From Bacteroidota bacterium (lineage in GTDB: Bacteria > Bacteroidota > Bacteroidia > Chitinophagales > Chitinophagaceae): 64,000 nt of DNA. Shown here piece by piece: positions 24,108 through 33,793 of the stretch. The position numbers and the translations under genes were made by a program. The notes under the pieces were generated by a model. That model was not told the DNA's origin. It did no database searches and saw only the letters and a list, made by a program, of their open reading frames with translations. Each line of letters starts with the position of its first letter. The stretch's first letter is position 1. The DNA lies in the NCBI GenBank assembly GCA_947452905.1, contig CANGEP010000001.1:248001-312000 (forward strand), read 5' to 3'.

Positions 24108-26003
24108 ATGGCAGAATCAAAAATGCCGGTTGAATATAATGAAGACTCCATTCGGTCATTAGACTGGAAAGAGCATATTCGTTTAAGACCGGGGATGTAT
24201 ATTGGAAAATTAGGGGATGGATCGGCTCCTGACGATGGTATTTATGTACTCATGAAAGAAGTAATCGATAACTGTATCGATGAACATACAATGGGTTATG
24301 GTAAGCAAGTTGAAATATCTATACAAGATAAAACGGTTACCATCAGAGACTATGGTCGTGGAATACCGCTAGGGAAAATTGTAGATGTAGTTAGCAAAAT
24401 TAATACAGGTGCTAAATATGATAGTAAAGCTTTCCAAAAATCAGTTGGATTAAATGGAGTTGGTACAAAGGCTGTAAATGCGCTTAGTGACGATTTTTTG
24501 GTTACTGCTTTTAGAGAGGGTAAACAAAAAACGGCAAGTTTTAAAAGAGGGGTGTTGATGGAGGAAACAAAAGAAACAAAAACAACGGAAGCAAATGGTA
24601 CATTAGTTGTTTTTACACCTGATGCCACCATTTTTAAGAACTATCATTTTTTATATGAATATATTGAGAGCCAATTATGGAATTATTGTTACTTAAATGC
24701 GGGGTTGACTATTCATTTTAACGACAAGAAATTTATAAGTAAAAATGGTTTATTAGATTTACTTGAAAGAAAAACAAATCCAGATGAATTAAGATATCCT
24801 ATTATTCACCTTAAGGGGGATGATATCGAAGTAGCTTTATCTCATAACAATGATTATGGGGAAGACATCTTCTCATTTGTCAATGGTCAATATACGACTC
24901 AAGGAGGTACCCATCAACAAGCTTTTAGAGAAGCCTATGTAAAAGTAATTCGCGATTTTTACAAAAAAGATTACGAAGCATCTGACATTAGAACAAGTAT
25001 TGTGGCAGCTGTTTCGGTGAGAGTACAAGAGCCTGTATTTGAGAGTCAAACAAAAACTAAATTGGGTTCGCAAAATGTGGCTGATGGCGGCCCCAGTATG
25101 AAAAATTTTGTAACAGAATTTTTAGCTAAAGAGTTGGATAATTTTTTACACAGAAATCCTTCGACTGCAGAAGCGCTTAAAAAAAGAATTGAACAAAACG
25201 AAAGAGAGCGTAAGGAATTAGCGGGTATTAAAAAATTGGCCAATGAAAGAGCTAAAAAAGCAAATCTTCATAATAAAAAATTAAGAGATTGTAGAGTGCA
25301 CTTAAACGATGAAGTGCCAAATAAGAATAAGGAAATTTTTATATCTACTCAGCAAAATTCAACTTTGTTTATTACAGAGGGAGATTCTGCAAGTGGTAGT
25401 ATTACAAAATCAAGAAATGTAGATACTCAAGCTGTATTTAGCTTAAGAGGTAAGCCTTTAAATGCCTTTGGATTAACTAAGAAAGTGGTGTATGAAAATG
25501 AGGAATTTAATTTATTGCAACATGCTTTAAATATTGAAGAAGGTCTCGAAGGCTTACGTTACAATAATATTGTTATTGCAACCGATGCCGATGTGGATGG
25601 AATGCATATTCGCTTATTGATGCTTACTTTCTTTTTGCAATTTTTTCCTGATTTAGTTAAAAAAGGCCATGTTTTTGTTTTGGAAACACCATTGTTTAGA
25701 GTGCGTAACAAACAGAAAACTATTTATTGTTATGACGAAAACGAAAAGCAAGCAGCCATCAAAGAACTTGGTACTAAGCCCGAAATCACAAGGTTTAAGG
25801 GTTTAGGAGAAATAAGTCCCGAAGAGTTTGGTAAGTTTATAAACGCTGATATAAAACTAGCTCCAGTAATCTTAGAACAAGGTGATCATATCCAGCATTT
25901 ATTAGAATATTATATGGGAAAAAATACCCCAGAAAGACAAGACTTTATTATCAATAATTTAAAAGTAGAACTAGACAAGACCAATGATACACTTAGTATT
26001 TAA
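24108..26003 (+). CDS. parE: DNA topoisomerase IV subunit B
   Basis: ParE is the ATPase subunit that decatenates DNA with ParC. The protein of about 631 residues starts at [33 protein letters not shown]; the track's TTG at 24099 is less likely than the ATG at 24108. The GHKL ATPase has [10 protein letters not shown] and DYGRGIP, with [17 protein letters not shown] has [12 protein letters not shown] and [14 protein letters not shown]. Length and parC in the same operon favour topo IV over GyrB. The next gene overlaps its 3' end by 20 bp. Confidence 0.94.
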   Translation: MAESKMPVEYNEDSIRSLDWKEHIRLRPGMYIGKLGDGSAPDDGIYVLMKEVIDNCIDEHTMGYGKQVEISIQDKTVTIRDYGRGIPLGKIVDVVSKINTGAKYDSKAFQKSVGLNGVGTKAVNALSDDFLVTAFREGKQKTASFKRGVLMEETKETKTTEANGTLVVFTPDATIFKNYHFLYEYIESQLWNYCYLNAGLTIHFNDKKFISKNGLLDLLERKTNPDELRYPIIHLKGDDIEVALSHNNDYGEDIFSFVNGQYTTQGGTHQQAFREAYVKVIRDFYKKDYEASDIRTSIVAAVSVRVQEPVFESQTKTKLGSQNVADGGPSMKNFVTEFLAKELDNFLHRNPSTAEALKKRIEQNERERKELAGIKKLANERAKKANLHNKKLRDCRVHLNDEVPNKNKEIFISTQQNSTLFITEGDSASGSITKSRNVDTQAVFSLRGKPLNAFGLTKKVVYENEEFNLLQHALNIEEGLEGLRYNNIVIATDADVDGMHIRLLMLTFFLQFFPDLVKKGHVFVLETPLFRVRNKQKTIYCYDENEKQAAIKELGTKPEITRFKGLGEISPEEFGKFINADIKLAPVILEQGDHIQHLLEYYMGKNTPERQDFIINNLKVELDKTNDTLSI

Positions 26004-26814
26004 TACAGCAGATATTGCAGCTATTGAAGCCGCTATTGAGTTAGATGATTCTTTAGCTGGAAAAGTTATAGAAATTAAAGATGATTATGCCGTTGGGCCT
26101 TTAATGGATATTTATGAAACAGAGGGTTTTCAAGCCAGACGTGATTGGTGGGCTACTGTTCTTGAATATTCTCCCTACGAGGAGCAGTTAAATATCGTGG
26201 ATGATAAATTAACCATGCATCATTTATTTAATGAACTTAATCATGACGAAAACCAAGAAATTTGGATATGGATGGGACAAAATGTACATGATGTTTGTGG
26301 ATATTATTGGGTGATGTCGCAGTGTAAAGAATTGCAAGGAAGAATTCAAGTATTGTATTTAAATAACCTTCCATTTTTGAATGAAAAAGGACAATTGTTT
26401 TATCCAAGTTATTTAAGTCAAATTCAGCCCAAGGAGTTTTTAAAAGCAAAGAAATTAGCTAGGCCCATTACTTTAAGTGAGTTTGAATTGGATCCTGATG
26501 AATGGAAAAAGATTTGTCAAGAAAATTATGGGGTACGTTTTTTAGAAGGGGGTAAGAAAATTGTAAGTGTTGATATTAGTTATTATGATAAAGAAATTCT
26601 TTCTCTTTTAACTAAAAATGCTCAAAAATTGCCTAGTGCTATATCAAATATCTTATCAAAGATGAAAGTAAAAACAGGAGATGCTTTCATAGTTTCAAGA
26701 TTAAAAGTTTTAGCAGAGCAAGGAAAAATAATTTTTAATGGTGACTGGGAAAAAGGGTGGAAAGATATGGTTATACAGATGCCTGGAGGACTAGCCACAA
26801 TAGTAGAAGCCTAG
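25984..26814 (+). CDS. DUF1835 domain-containing protein
   Basis: This cytoplasmic 276-residue protein has the DUF1835 N-terminal domain ([18 protein letters not shown]...[22 protein letters not shown]). The C-terminal half has [48 protein letters not shown], like the partner domain DUF3658. Function is unknown. Its ATG lies inside the last codons of parE (20 bp overlap), so it is translated in step with ParE. The next gene begins 6 bp after its stop. Confidence 0.8.
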   Translation: MIHLVFNTADIAAIEAAIELDDSLAGKVIEIKDDYAVGPLMDIYETEGFQARRDWWATVLEYSPYEEQLNIVDDKLTMHHLFNELNHDENQEIWIWMGQNVHDVCGYYWVMSQCKELQGRIQVLYLNNLPFLNEKGQLFYPSYLSQIQPKEFLKAKKLARPITLSEFELDPDEWKKICQENYGVRFLEGGKKIVSVDISYYDKEILSLLTKNAQKLPSAISNILSKMKVKTGDAFIVSRLKVLAEQGKIIFNGDWEKGWKDMVIQMPGGLATIVEA

Positions 26815-26820
26815 TAAATA

Positions 26821-27189
26821 ATGAGTGTAACCATATCCAATATCGACCTTAAGGCGCAAGATGAAAGAGGAGCGCTTCATTATTTTTCGACCAACAGAAC
26901 CGGTGAATTTTTATTAGTGTATCGGAAAGAAGGTACAATAAGTGGGCAACATTATCATACGGGTATTTCAGCAGGAAAAAATCCAGAAGATATGTTATTG
27001 GTTCAAGGAAAAGCGGAGTTACATTGGGTAAACCTAACTACTAAGGAGGAACAAAATAAAATTATTGAAGCGCCTTGTAGAGTGATTATTAAAGCTAATG
27101 TTTGGCATGAATTAAAGGCCTTAACTGATATTGTATTTGTTGAATTAAATAGTTTATTTGACGGTAGTGAAGACACACATCGTTTATAA
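26821..27189 (+). CDS. Cupin-fold small protein
   Basis: The 122-residue protein is a single cupin domain. GEFLLVYRKEGTISGQHYHTG holds the His pair of motif 1, then EDMLLVQGKAELHWVNLTTKEEQ, and VIIKANVWHELKALTDIVFVELN holds the motif 2 His. This suggests one metal or sugar-binding site. It resembles cupins of the polysaccharide-epimerase-like (RmlC/WxcM) group, but no substrate can be stated. It sits between DUF1835 and parC, 22 bp before parC. Confidence 0.75.
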   Translation: MSVTISNIDLKAQDERGALHYFSTNRTGEFLLVYRKEGTISGQHYHTGISAGKNPEDMLLVQGKAELHWVNLTTKEEQNKIIEAPCRVIIKANVWHELKALTDIVFVELNSLFDGSEDTHRL

Positions 27190-27211
27190 TTGGTGATAAT
27201 AAGAGCAAGAT

Positions 27212-29734
27212 ATGGCAAAAGAGAAAAATTTAAGTAGAGTAACGGAAAATGAATCAGGTGTTCAGGGACAGTATAAAAACTGGTTCCTTGATTATGCCTC
27301 TTACGTTATTTTAGAAAGAGCTGTACCCGCCATCGAAGACGGATTAAAACCTGTTCAAAGAAGGATCTTACATGCGATGAAGGAAATGGATGATGGCAGG
27401 TTTAACAAGGTAGCCAATATTATTGGTCAAAGTATGCAGTATCATCCCCATGGTGATGCTAGTATAGGGGATGCGTTGGTAAATATTGGACAGAAAGATT
27501 TATTAGTAGAAACCCAAGGTAACTGGGGGGATGTTCGTACCGGTGATGATGCAGCGGCAGCAAGATATATTGAAGCTCGTTTAAGTAAATTTGCCTTAGA
27601 AGTAGCTTTTAACAATAAAACCACTGAATGGTCTTTAAGTTATGATGGTCGAAAAAATGAACCCGTAACATTACCCATGAAATTCCCTTTACTTTTGGCG
27701 CAAGGGGCTGATGGTATTGCTGTAGGGTTATCTACAAAAATTTTACCTCATAATTTTAATGAGCTCATTGAGGCGAGTATTAAGTATTTAAGAGGTCGCA
27801 AATTTGAATTATTACCTGATTTCCAAACTGGCGGTATGATTGATGCTTCCAATTACAACGATGGTAAACGAGGAGGTAAAGTTAGGGTGAGAGCCCATAT
27901 CGAAGAATTAGATAAAAAAACACTTTTAATTAAAGATGTTCCTTATAGTGTAACTACTTCCCAATTGATGGAGAGTATTACTAAAGCAAATGATCAGGGT
28001 AAGATTAAAATTAGAAAAGTTACGGATGTTACTGCAGCCGAAGTAGAAATTCAAATTGATTTGGCTACTGGTATTTCTCCAGATATAACAATCGACGCTT
28101 TATATGCTTTTACAGATTGTGAAATTAGTATTTCACCCAATGCATGTGTTATTGTAAATCAAAAACCTCAATTCTTAGGGGCGAGTGATTTACTTAAGTA
28201 TTCAGTGGATCATACTAAGTCTTTATTAATGGCTGAATTAGAAATCCATTTAAAAGAGTTAGAAGATAAATGGCATTTTACTAGTTTAGAAAAAATATTT
28301 TTTGAAGAAAAAATATATCAAGAATTAGAGAAAAAACACTTGAATTGGGATAAAGTTATTGATGCTATAGATGCTGCCTTTGCTCCTTTTAAAAAGAAAT
28401 TTAAAAAACCAATTGAAAGAGCTGATCTTGTTAAACTTACAGATAAGCCGGTAAGGAGAATATATAAATTAGATATTGAAGATTTAATTAATCAGATAAA
28501 AGATATTGAAGCAGAAATTAAACAAACAAAATTTGATTTGGATAATTTAGTTGATTATGCAGTAAAGTACTATGAGAATTTACAAAAAAAATATGGTAAA
28601 GGCAAAGAGCGTAAAACTGAAATCAAAGAATTTGATACGATTCAGGTAAAACAAGTTGCCATAGCAAACACTAAATTATATATTAATAGAGCTGAGGGTT
28701 TTGTGGGTACTAGCTTAAAGAAGGATGAGTTTCTGGGTGATTGTACCGATTATGATGATATAATAGCTTTTACCAAATCTGGAATTATGAAAGTGGTGAA
28801 AGTGTCTGACAAAGTATTTATTGGTAAAGACATTATACATGCTGCTATCTTTCAGAAAAATGATGAAAGAACCACTTATAATATGGTATATGTAGATGGT
28901 GCTTCAGGAATTAGTTATGCTAAACGTTTTAATGTTACTGGTGTAACTCGTGATAAGGAATATCCATTAGCCAAAAGTGCCGAGAAATCGAAAGTGCATT
29001 ATTTGTCCATCAATGCGAATGGGGAAGCAGAATCGGTTAAAATTATATTAAGTCCTAATTGCAGTGCAAGAATAAAAGAGTTCGATTTTTATTTTGAAAC
29101 ATTAGAAATTAAAGGTCGAAGTAGTGTGGGTAATCAAGTAACCAAATATCCAATTAAGACAGTTAAATTAAAAGATGCTGGAAAAAGCACTTTGGTAGGT
29201 AGAAAATTATGGTTTGACGATAAGTTTGGTCGATTAAATAATGAAGAGAAAGGTATTTACTTAGGTACATTCGAAGATGAAAAATTAATTGTATTTACAA
29301 AGGATGGGTATTATGAGGTTACGGATACTGAACAATCACAAAGATTTGATCCTGAAAAAGTAATATTCATAGAAAAATTTAATCCTGAAAAAATTATCAC
29401 CGCAGTTTATTTGGATAAAGACAAGCTTCAATTTAATATCAAAAGATTCAAAATTGAAACCAGTACACTTAGAACACCATTTCTATGTATTAAAGAAGGG
29501 GATGGGAATTATTTAACCAATATTACTACTGCAGTAGAGCCTATTTTAGTAGTGAATACTGGTAAAGGGGCTCAAATTAGAAAGGCTAAGTTCAAAATTA
29601 GCAAAATGGTGGACGTGATGGGATGGAAAGCAGTAGGCACAAAATTGGTTGATTTTAATAAATCCATTGAGATGTTATGGGAAAATAAAGTTGTTATTAA
29701 AGATCCTAATGACGAACAGCCAGAATTGTTCTAA
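27212..29734 (+). CDS. parC: DNA topoisomerase IV subunit A
   Basis: ParC is the DNA-cutting subunit of topoisomerase IV. The 840 residues begin with the winged-helix region YASYVILERAVPAIEDGLKPVQRRILHAMKEM. The catalytic Tyr lies in DDAAAARYIEARLSKFA near 117. A long coiled-coil segment (about 400-460) precedes a C-terminal beta-pinwheel. No GyrA box (QRRGGKG) is seen in the C-terminal domain, and parE is in the operon; both support topo IV. The start is ATG, without SD, as for its neighbours. CvfB and thiolase genes follow closely. Confidence 0.93.
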   Translation: MAKEKNLSRVTENESGVQGQYKNWFLDYASYVILERAVPAIEDGLKPVQRRILHAMKEMDDGRFNKVANIIGQSMQYHPHGDASIGDALVNIGQKDLLVETQGNWGDVRTGDDAAAARYIEARLSKFALEVAFNNKTTEWSLSYDGRKNEPVTLPMKFPLLLAQGADGIAVGLSTKILPHNFNELIEASIKYLRGRKFELLPDFQTGGMIDASNYNDGKRGGKVRVRAHIEELDKKTLLIKDVPYSVTTSQLMESITKANDQGKIKIRKVTDVTAAEVEIQIDLATGISPDITIDALYAFTDCEISISPNACVIVNQKPQFLGASDLLKYSVDHTKSLLMAELEIHLKELEDKWHFTSLEKIFFEEKIYQELEKKHLNWDKVIDAIDAAFAPFKKKFKKPIERADLVKLTDKPVRRIYKLDIEDLINQIKDIEAEIKQTKFDLDNLVDYAVKYYENLQKKYGKGKERKTEIKEFDTIQVKQVAIANTKLYINRAEGFVGTSLKKDEFLGDCTDYDDIIAFTKSGIMKVVKVSDKVFIGKDIIHAAIFQKNDERTTYNMVYVDGASGISYAKRFNVTGVTRDKEYPLAKSAEKSKVHYLSINANGEAESVKIILSPNCSARIKEFDFYFETLEIKGRSSVGNQVTKYPIKTVKLKDAGKSTLVGRKLWFDDKFGRLNNEEKGIYLGTFEDEKLIVFTKDGYYEVTDTEQSQRFDPEKVIFIEKFNPEKIITAVYLDKDKLQFNIKRFKIETSTLRTPFLCIKEGDGNYLTNITTAVEPILVVNTGKGAQIRKAKFKISKMVDVMGWKAVGTKLVDFNKSIEMLWENKVVIKDPNDEQPELF

Positions 29735-29739
29735 TTTTG
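29732..29739 (+). promoter_or_regulatory. Possible -7 box before cvfB-like gene
   Basis: TAATTTTG matches TAnnTTTG, overlaps the parC stop codon, and is 16 nt before the ATG at 29756. It may be an internal operon promoter; no TTTG at -33. Confidence 0.35.
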
Positions 29740-29755
29740 TACAAACACTATCATT

Positions 29756-30622
29756 ATGTCAGCCATTCAAGTGGGTCAATTTAATTTATTAAGAGTAGAT
29801 CGAAAGGTTGATTTTGGCTATTATATGGATGATGGAGAGGAGGGTATTTTACTTCCCAAGCGTTTTGTACCTGCCGGATTACAAATAGGAGATACCATTA
29901 GTGTTTTTGTTTATCATGATTCCGATAATCGTTTAATCGCCACCACCCAAGAACCGTTCGCTGTAGTGGGTGATATTGCCGCATTAAAAGTAGTATCCAT
30001 TACCCGTCAAGGTGCATTTATGGATTGGGGTTTAATGAAGGATTTATTTGTGCCTGTTTCTCAGCAATTATCAACCATGCGATTAGGGGGTAAGTATTTA
30101 GTGAAGTTGTATATAGATAAACAAACCGGAAGAGTTGCTGCTACTGAAAAAATTGACAATCAAATTAATAATGATATCTTAACTGTTAAAGAAGGAGATA
30201 AAGTTAAGATACAAGTTTATCGTGAATCTGAAATTGGTTATGTGGTAATTGTTAATCAAATACATCAAGGGTTGGTATATAAAAATGAAGTTTTTACCCA
30301 TTTGCACATTGGTCAATTTATAGATGAGGCTTTTGTGAAAAAGGTAAGAGAAGATAACAAATTAGATATTGGAATAGGTAAAGTAGGTGTAGAGAAACTT
30401 GGTGATGATCAATCTAGTATCATAAAATTATTAAAATTACATAACGGTTTTTTACCTTATCACGATAAATCTAGTCCAGAAGATATTTATGCATTTTTTG
30501 CCATGAGTAAAAAAGCTTTTAAAATGAATGTTGGTATTTTATATAAGTCTAAATTAATTACGATTGAAGAGGAAGGGATAAGGTTAGTTCCAGAACAACC
30601 CAATTCTACAACTTCAGCATAA
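29756..30622 (+). CDS. CvfB/YitL-like S1 RNA-binding protein
   Basis: This 288-residue protein resembles CvfB, with S1-like OB domains and a C-terminal winged helix. The first OB is VGQFNLLRVDRKVDFGYYMDDGEEGILLPKRFV; the second is VVSITRQGAFMDWGLMKDLFVPVSQQ; the third is YRESEIGYVVIVNQIHQGLVYKNEVF. The C-terminal part KLLKLHNGFLPYHDKSSPEDIYAFFAMSKKAFKMNVGILYKSKLI fits the WH domain. CvfB-type proteins bind RNA; the target is unknown. It comes 21 bp after parC and 10 bp before the thiolase gene. Confidence 0.85.
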   Translation: MSAIQVGQFNLLRVDRKVDFGYYMDDGEEGILLPKRFVPAGLQIGDTISVFVYHDSDNRLIATTQEPFAVVGDIAALKVVSITRQGAFMDWGLMKDLFVPVSQQLSTMRLGGKYLVKLYIDKQTGRVAATEKIDNQINNDILTVKEGDKVKIQVYRESEIGYVVIVNQIHQGLVYKNEVFTHLHIGQFIDEAFVKKVREDNKLDIGIGKVGVEKLGDDQSSIIKLLKLHNGFLPYHDKSSPEDIYAFFAMSKKAFKMNVGILYKSKLITIEEEGIRLVPEQPNSTTSA

Positions 30623-30632
30623 ATAAAAATGT

Positions 30633-31817
30633 ATGTCTAAAGAAGTTTTTATAGTTGCAGCTGCAAGAACTCCTATAGGTTCTTTTGGAGGTTCCTTGAA
30701 ATCTAAATCAGCTACCGATCTTGGCGCCATAGCCATTAGAGGAGCTTTACATAAAATTAATTTATCACCCGCAGAAGTGGATGAAGTTATTATGGGATCA
30801 GTAATACAAGCTGGACTGGGCCAGGCTCCTGCCAGACAAGCTTCTAAATCAGCTGGGCTCCCAGATAAAGTGATTTCCACTACAATTAATAAAGTTTGTG
30901 CTAGTGGAATGAAAAGTATTGCTATAGCTGCACAAAGTATTTTATTAGGGGAGGCCGATGTGATTGTGGCTGGTGGTATGGAAAGTATGAGTAATGTTCC
31001 TTTTTATAATACACAACAAAGATGGGGACAGAAATATGGGGATATTATTTTGCAAGATGGCTTAGCAAAAGATGGTTTAATAGATGTATATGATAAAGTA
31101 GCTATGGGAAATTTTGCAGATTTGTGTGCTCAAAAATATTCAATATCAAGAGCCGATCAAGATGAGTTTGCTACTTTAAGTTATCAAAAATCTCAGGCTT
31201 CCATACAAGCGGGTTTATTTAAAGAGGAGATTGTTCCAGTAATAGTACCACAAAAAAAAGGAGAGGCTTTAGTAATAGATGCTGACGAAGAACCGTATAA
31301 TGTTAAGTTCGATAAAATAAGTTCTTTGCAAGCTGCCTTTTCAAAAGAAGGTACAGTGACTGCTGCCAATGCAAGTACAATGAATGATGGTGCAGCTGCT
31401 GTTGTTTTAATGAGTGCTGAAAAAATGAAAGCATTAGGACTAGTACCCCTTGCTAAAATTGTAAGTTTTGCCGATGCCGAACAAGATCCTAAATGGTTTA
31501 CCACTAGTCCATCTTTAGCTTTACCTAAAGCACTAAAAAAAGCAAACTTAACCATTGATGCGATAGATTTTTTTGAATTTAATGAGGCTTTTTCCGTGGT
31601 TGGGATTGTAAATACACAACTATTAAAAATTCAAGCATCAAAAGTAAATGTGAATGGTGGAGCGGTTGCATTAGGTCATCCCTTAGGTTGTTCGGGGGCA
31701 AGAATTATCGTAACACTTTTACATATTTTACAACAAAAAAACGCCAAGTTTGGAGCTGCAGCTATATGTAATGGTGGTGGGGGTGCTTCCGCAATGATTA
31801 TTGAACGAGTTAGTTAA
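30633..31817 (+). CDS. Acetyl-CoA C-acetyltransferase (thiolase)
   Basis: Thiolase joins two acetyl-CoA to acetoacetyl-CoA or cleaves 3-ketoacyl-CoA. The 394 residues hold the nucleophile in INKVCASGMKSI (Cys 89), plus the NEAF motif, VNGGAVALGHPLGCSGARI (His) and the C-terminal CNGGGGAS (Cys). Length is normal for the AtoB/ThlA group. Biosynthetic and degradative thiolases cannot be told apart from sequence alone. It ends with a 4-bp overlap of stops with the convergent bacilliredoxin gene. Confidence 0.95.
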   Translation: MSKEVFIVAAARTPIGSFGGSLKSKSATDLGAIAIRGALHKINLSPAEVDEVIMGSVIQAGLGQAPARQASKSAGLPDKVISTTINKVCASGMKSIAIAAQSILLGEADVIVAGGMESMSNVPFYNTQQRWGQKYGDIILQDGLAKDGLIDVYDKVAMGNFADLCAQKYSISRADQDEFATLSYQKSQASIQAGLFKEEIVPVIVPQKKGEALVIDADEEPYNVKFDKISSLQAAFSKEGTVTAANASTMNDGAAAVVLMSAEKMKALGLVPLAKIVSFADAEQDPKWFTTSPSLALPKALKKANLTIDAIDFFEFNEAFSVVGIVNTQLLKIQASKVNVNGGAVALGHPLGCSGARIIVTLLHILQQKNAKFGAAAICNGGGGASAMIIERVS

Positions 31818-32146
31818 ACACTCGCTTGCTCTATAACTTCATCCATCATAATTCCATAATGGCTTTCATCATAAGTACATTCTCCATTTTTTATAAGTAA
31901 CACTTGAGGAGATTCATGATGTACACTAAACATTTCAGCAACGGCTAAAGAGAGGGGTCTATAATTAAGCAAGTCTAAATAATAAAATTGGATAGTTTCT
32001 GGAGCTTCTTCTCTTTCAAAACGAGATAAAGCCATTTTGCTAATACTACAAGTGGTACTATGCTTAAAGATTAATTGAGGTTTTGTAAAGCTTGCTTCTT
32101 TAATAGTTTCTAATTGTTCGATTGTTGTTAATGGATGCCAGTTCAT
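31814..32146 (-). CDS. ytxJ: Bacilliredoxin-type monothiol protein (YtxJ/BrxC)
   Basis: This 110-residue thioredoxin-fold protein is the YtxJ/BrxC family. Its active segment is FKHSTTCSISKMALSRFE with one Cys in TCSIS, then FYYLDLLNYRPLS and the cis-Pro loop HESPQVLLIKNG. It is thought to debacillithiolate proteins in bacillithiol-producing bacteria, which include many Bacteroidota. Bacillithiol synthesis genes (bshA/B/C) are not in the window. It is monocistronic, with a minus-strand TAATTTTG box (32164-32171) 17 bp upstream. Confidence 0.88.
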   Translation of the reverse strand: MNWHPLTTIEQLETIKEASFTKPQLIFKHSTTCSISKMALSRFEREEAPETIQFYYLDLLNYRPLSLAVAEMFSVHHESPQVLLIKNGECTYDESHYGIMMDEVIEQASV

Positions 32147-32163
32147 AAGTCTAATTTAAGGTT

Positions 32164-32171
32164 CAAAATTA
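32164..32171 (-). promoter_or_regulatory. -7 box of ytxJ
   Basis: On the minus strand it reads TAATTTTG, a match to TAnnTTTG, ending 17 bp before the ATG at 32146. No clear -33 element. Confidence 0.4.
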
Positions 32172-32221
32172 GCACAAATTTTAAACCTAATAATGGTTAA
32201 CTTTACACCTTAAATTCTTAT

Positions 32222-32989
32222 ATGCCATTACAATTAACAAGACCCATTTGTTTTCTAGATTTAGAAACCACAGGTATTAATGTAAGTACTGATAAAATTA
32301 TTGAAATAGCAATTGTTAAAATAGCTATAGATGGCAGTTCTCAAGTTAAACGACGATTAGTGAATCCTGAAATGCCCATTCCTCAAGGAGCTATTGATGT
32401 GCATGGTATTACCAATGAAATGGTTAAGGATGCCCCAAGTTTTAAAGCCATTGCAAACGAAATCAAACAATTTATCGAAGGTGCTGATTTAGCAGGATAC
32501 AACAGCAATAGATTTGATATCCCTATGTTAAACGAAGAATTTTTAAGAGCGGGTATTAGTGTTGATATCGAAAATAGAAAATTATTAGACGTTCAGAAAG
32601 TGTTTCATATGATGGAACAAAGAACCCTTTCGGCAGCCTATAAATTTTATTGTCAAAAAGATTTACAGGATGCGCATAGTGCAGAGGCCGATGCAACTGC
32701 AACCTGGGAAATACTAGAAGCTCAAGTTGCCAAGTATCCACAAATTGGCAATACCGTGGATTCTATTGTTAAATTCACTGGGGAAGATCATATAATAGAC
32801 TTTGCGCGACGTTTTGTATTTGAAAATGGGGTGGAGACTTTTAATTTTGGTAAGCACAAGGGAAAGCCTGTTATTCAAGTACTTAAGGAAGAACCACAAT
32901 ATTATGATTGGATGATGAAAGGTGATTTTGCCCTACATACAAAGCAAAAATTGACAGAAATATTGAATCGATCTATATTAAAAAAATAA
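32222..32989 (+). CDS. DnaQ-like DEDDh 3'-5' exonuclease
   Basis: The 255-residue exonuclease has Exo I CFLDLETTGINV (D13, E15), Exo II LAGYNSNRFDIPMLNEEF, and Exo III DAHSAEADATAT (His and Asp). The C-terminal 60 residues (VETFNFGKHKGKPVIQVLKEEPQYYDWMMKGDF) are the small C-terminal module found in ExoX-like proteins. It resembles the DnaQ/epsilon family but carries no polymerase-binding signature. It could be a repair exonuclease (ExoX/ExoI like) rather than the replicative proofreading subunit. Confidence 0.87.
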   Translation: MPLQLTRPICFLDLETTGINVSTDKIIEIAIVKIAIDGSSQVKRRLVNPEMPIPQGAIDVHGITNEMVKDAPSFKAIANEIKQFIEGADLAGYNSNRFDIPMLNEEFLRAGISVDIENRKLLDVQKVFHMMEQRTLSAAYKFYCQKDLQDAHSAEADATATWEILEAQVAKYPQIGNTVDSIVKFTGEDHIIDFARRFVFENGVETFNFGKHKGKPVIQVLKEEPQYYDWMMKGDFALHTKQKLTEILNRSILKK

Positions 32990-33046
32990 TATATATCAAA
33001 ATTGCTATAAATTAATTAATTTTAAATCACTATACCCCCCAAAACA

Positions 33047-33793
33047 GTGAAAAAAATAGTCTTAATACCTACTTACAACGAAAAAGAAAACATTGCCGCT
33101 ATTATTAGTAAGGTGTTAAGCTTTCCTTCTTCTTATCATATTTTAGTCATTGATGATGGTTCTCCTGATGGTACTGCTGAAATAGTTAGAGGAATCATGC
33201 AAGAAAATCCTGATCGAGTTTTTATAGAATGCCGTGCAGGAAAATTAGGATTAGGTACTGCCTATATTCATGGTTTTAAATGGGCACTTGCTAATCAATA
33301 TGATTATATCATAGAAATGGATGCCGATTTCTCACATAATCCAGAAGACTTAGATCGATTAGCAGCGGCTTGTGATCAAGGTGCCGATGTAGCCATTGGA
33401 AGTAGATATGTTAAAGGTGGTAAAACAGAAAATTGGCCTTTGGATCGTAAAATTTATTCTCAAGGTGGTTCGGCTTATACTAGATTAATTACCGGAATGC
33501 CAATTAAAGATCCAACTGCAGGATTTGTATGTTACAAGAGTAAGGTTTTAGCTGCCATCAATTTAGATAAAATAAAATTCATAGGATACGCATTTCAAAT
33601 TGAAATGAAATTTGCTGCTTGGAAATTAGGCTTTATCATTAAAGAAGTGCCTATTACCTTTGTGGATCGTAAAATTGGAATTAGTAAAATGACCAAAGGC
33701 ATTATTAAAGAAGCTGTTTTGGGAGTTTTAAATATGCAATTATTACATATTCGTGGCCGCTTTATAAAACATATTAAGCGTGTCTACTTTTAA
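33047..33793 (+). CDS. Polyprenol-phosphate mannosyltransferase (GT2, Dpm1-like)
   Basis: This 248-residue GT2 enzyme transfers mannose from GDP-mannose to a polyprenyl phosphate. It reads MKKIVLIPTYNEKENI, VIDDGSPDGTAEIV, GLGTAYIHGFKWAL, IIEMDADFSHNPEDL and KDPTAGFVCYKSKVL, which are typical for Dpm1-like enzymes without a C-terminal membrane domain. The start is GTG. The gene overlaps the EamA transporter gene by 14 bp, so both are probably one transcript. The glycan it serves cannot be told. Confidence 0.9.
   Translation: MKKIVLIPTYNEKENIAAIISKVLSFPSSYHILVIDDGSPDGTAEIVRGIMQENPDRVFIECRAGKLGLGTAYIHGFKWALANQYDYIIEMDADFSHNPEDLDRLAAACDQGADVAIGSRYVKGGKTENWPLDRKIYSQGGSAYTRLITGMPIKDPTAGFVCYKSKVLAAINLDKIKFIGYAFQIEMKFAAWKLGFIIKEVPITFVDRKIGISKMTKGIIKEAVLGVLNMQLLHIRGRFIKHIKRVYF

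Noticed and set aside
31193-31555. 120-aa minus-strand ORF in thiolase
   Set aside because: Antisense to conserved thiolase codons; the composition matches a shadow frame.
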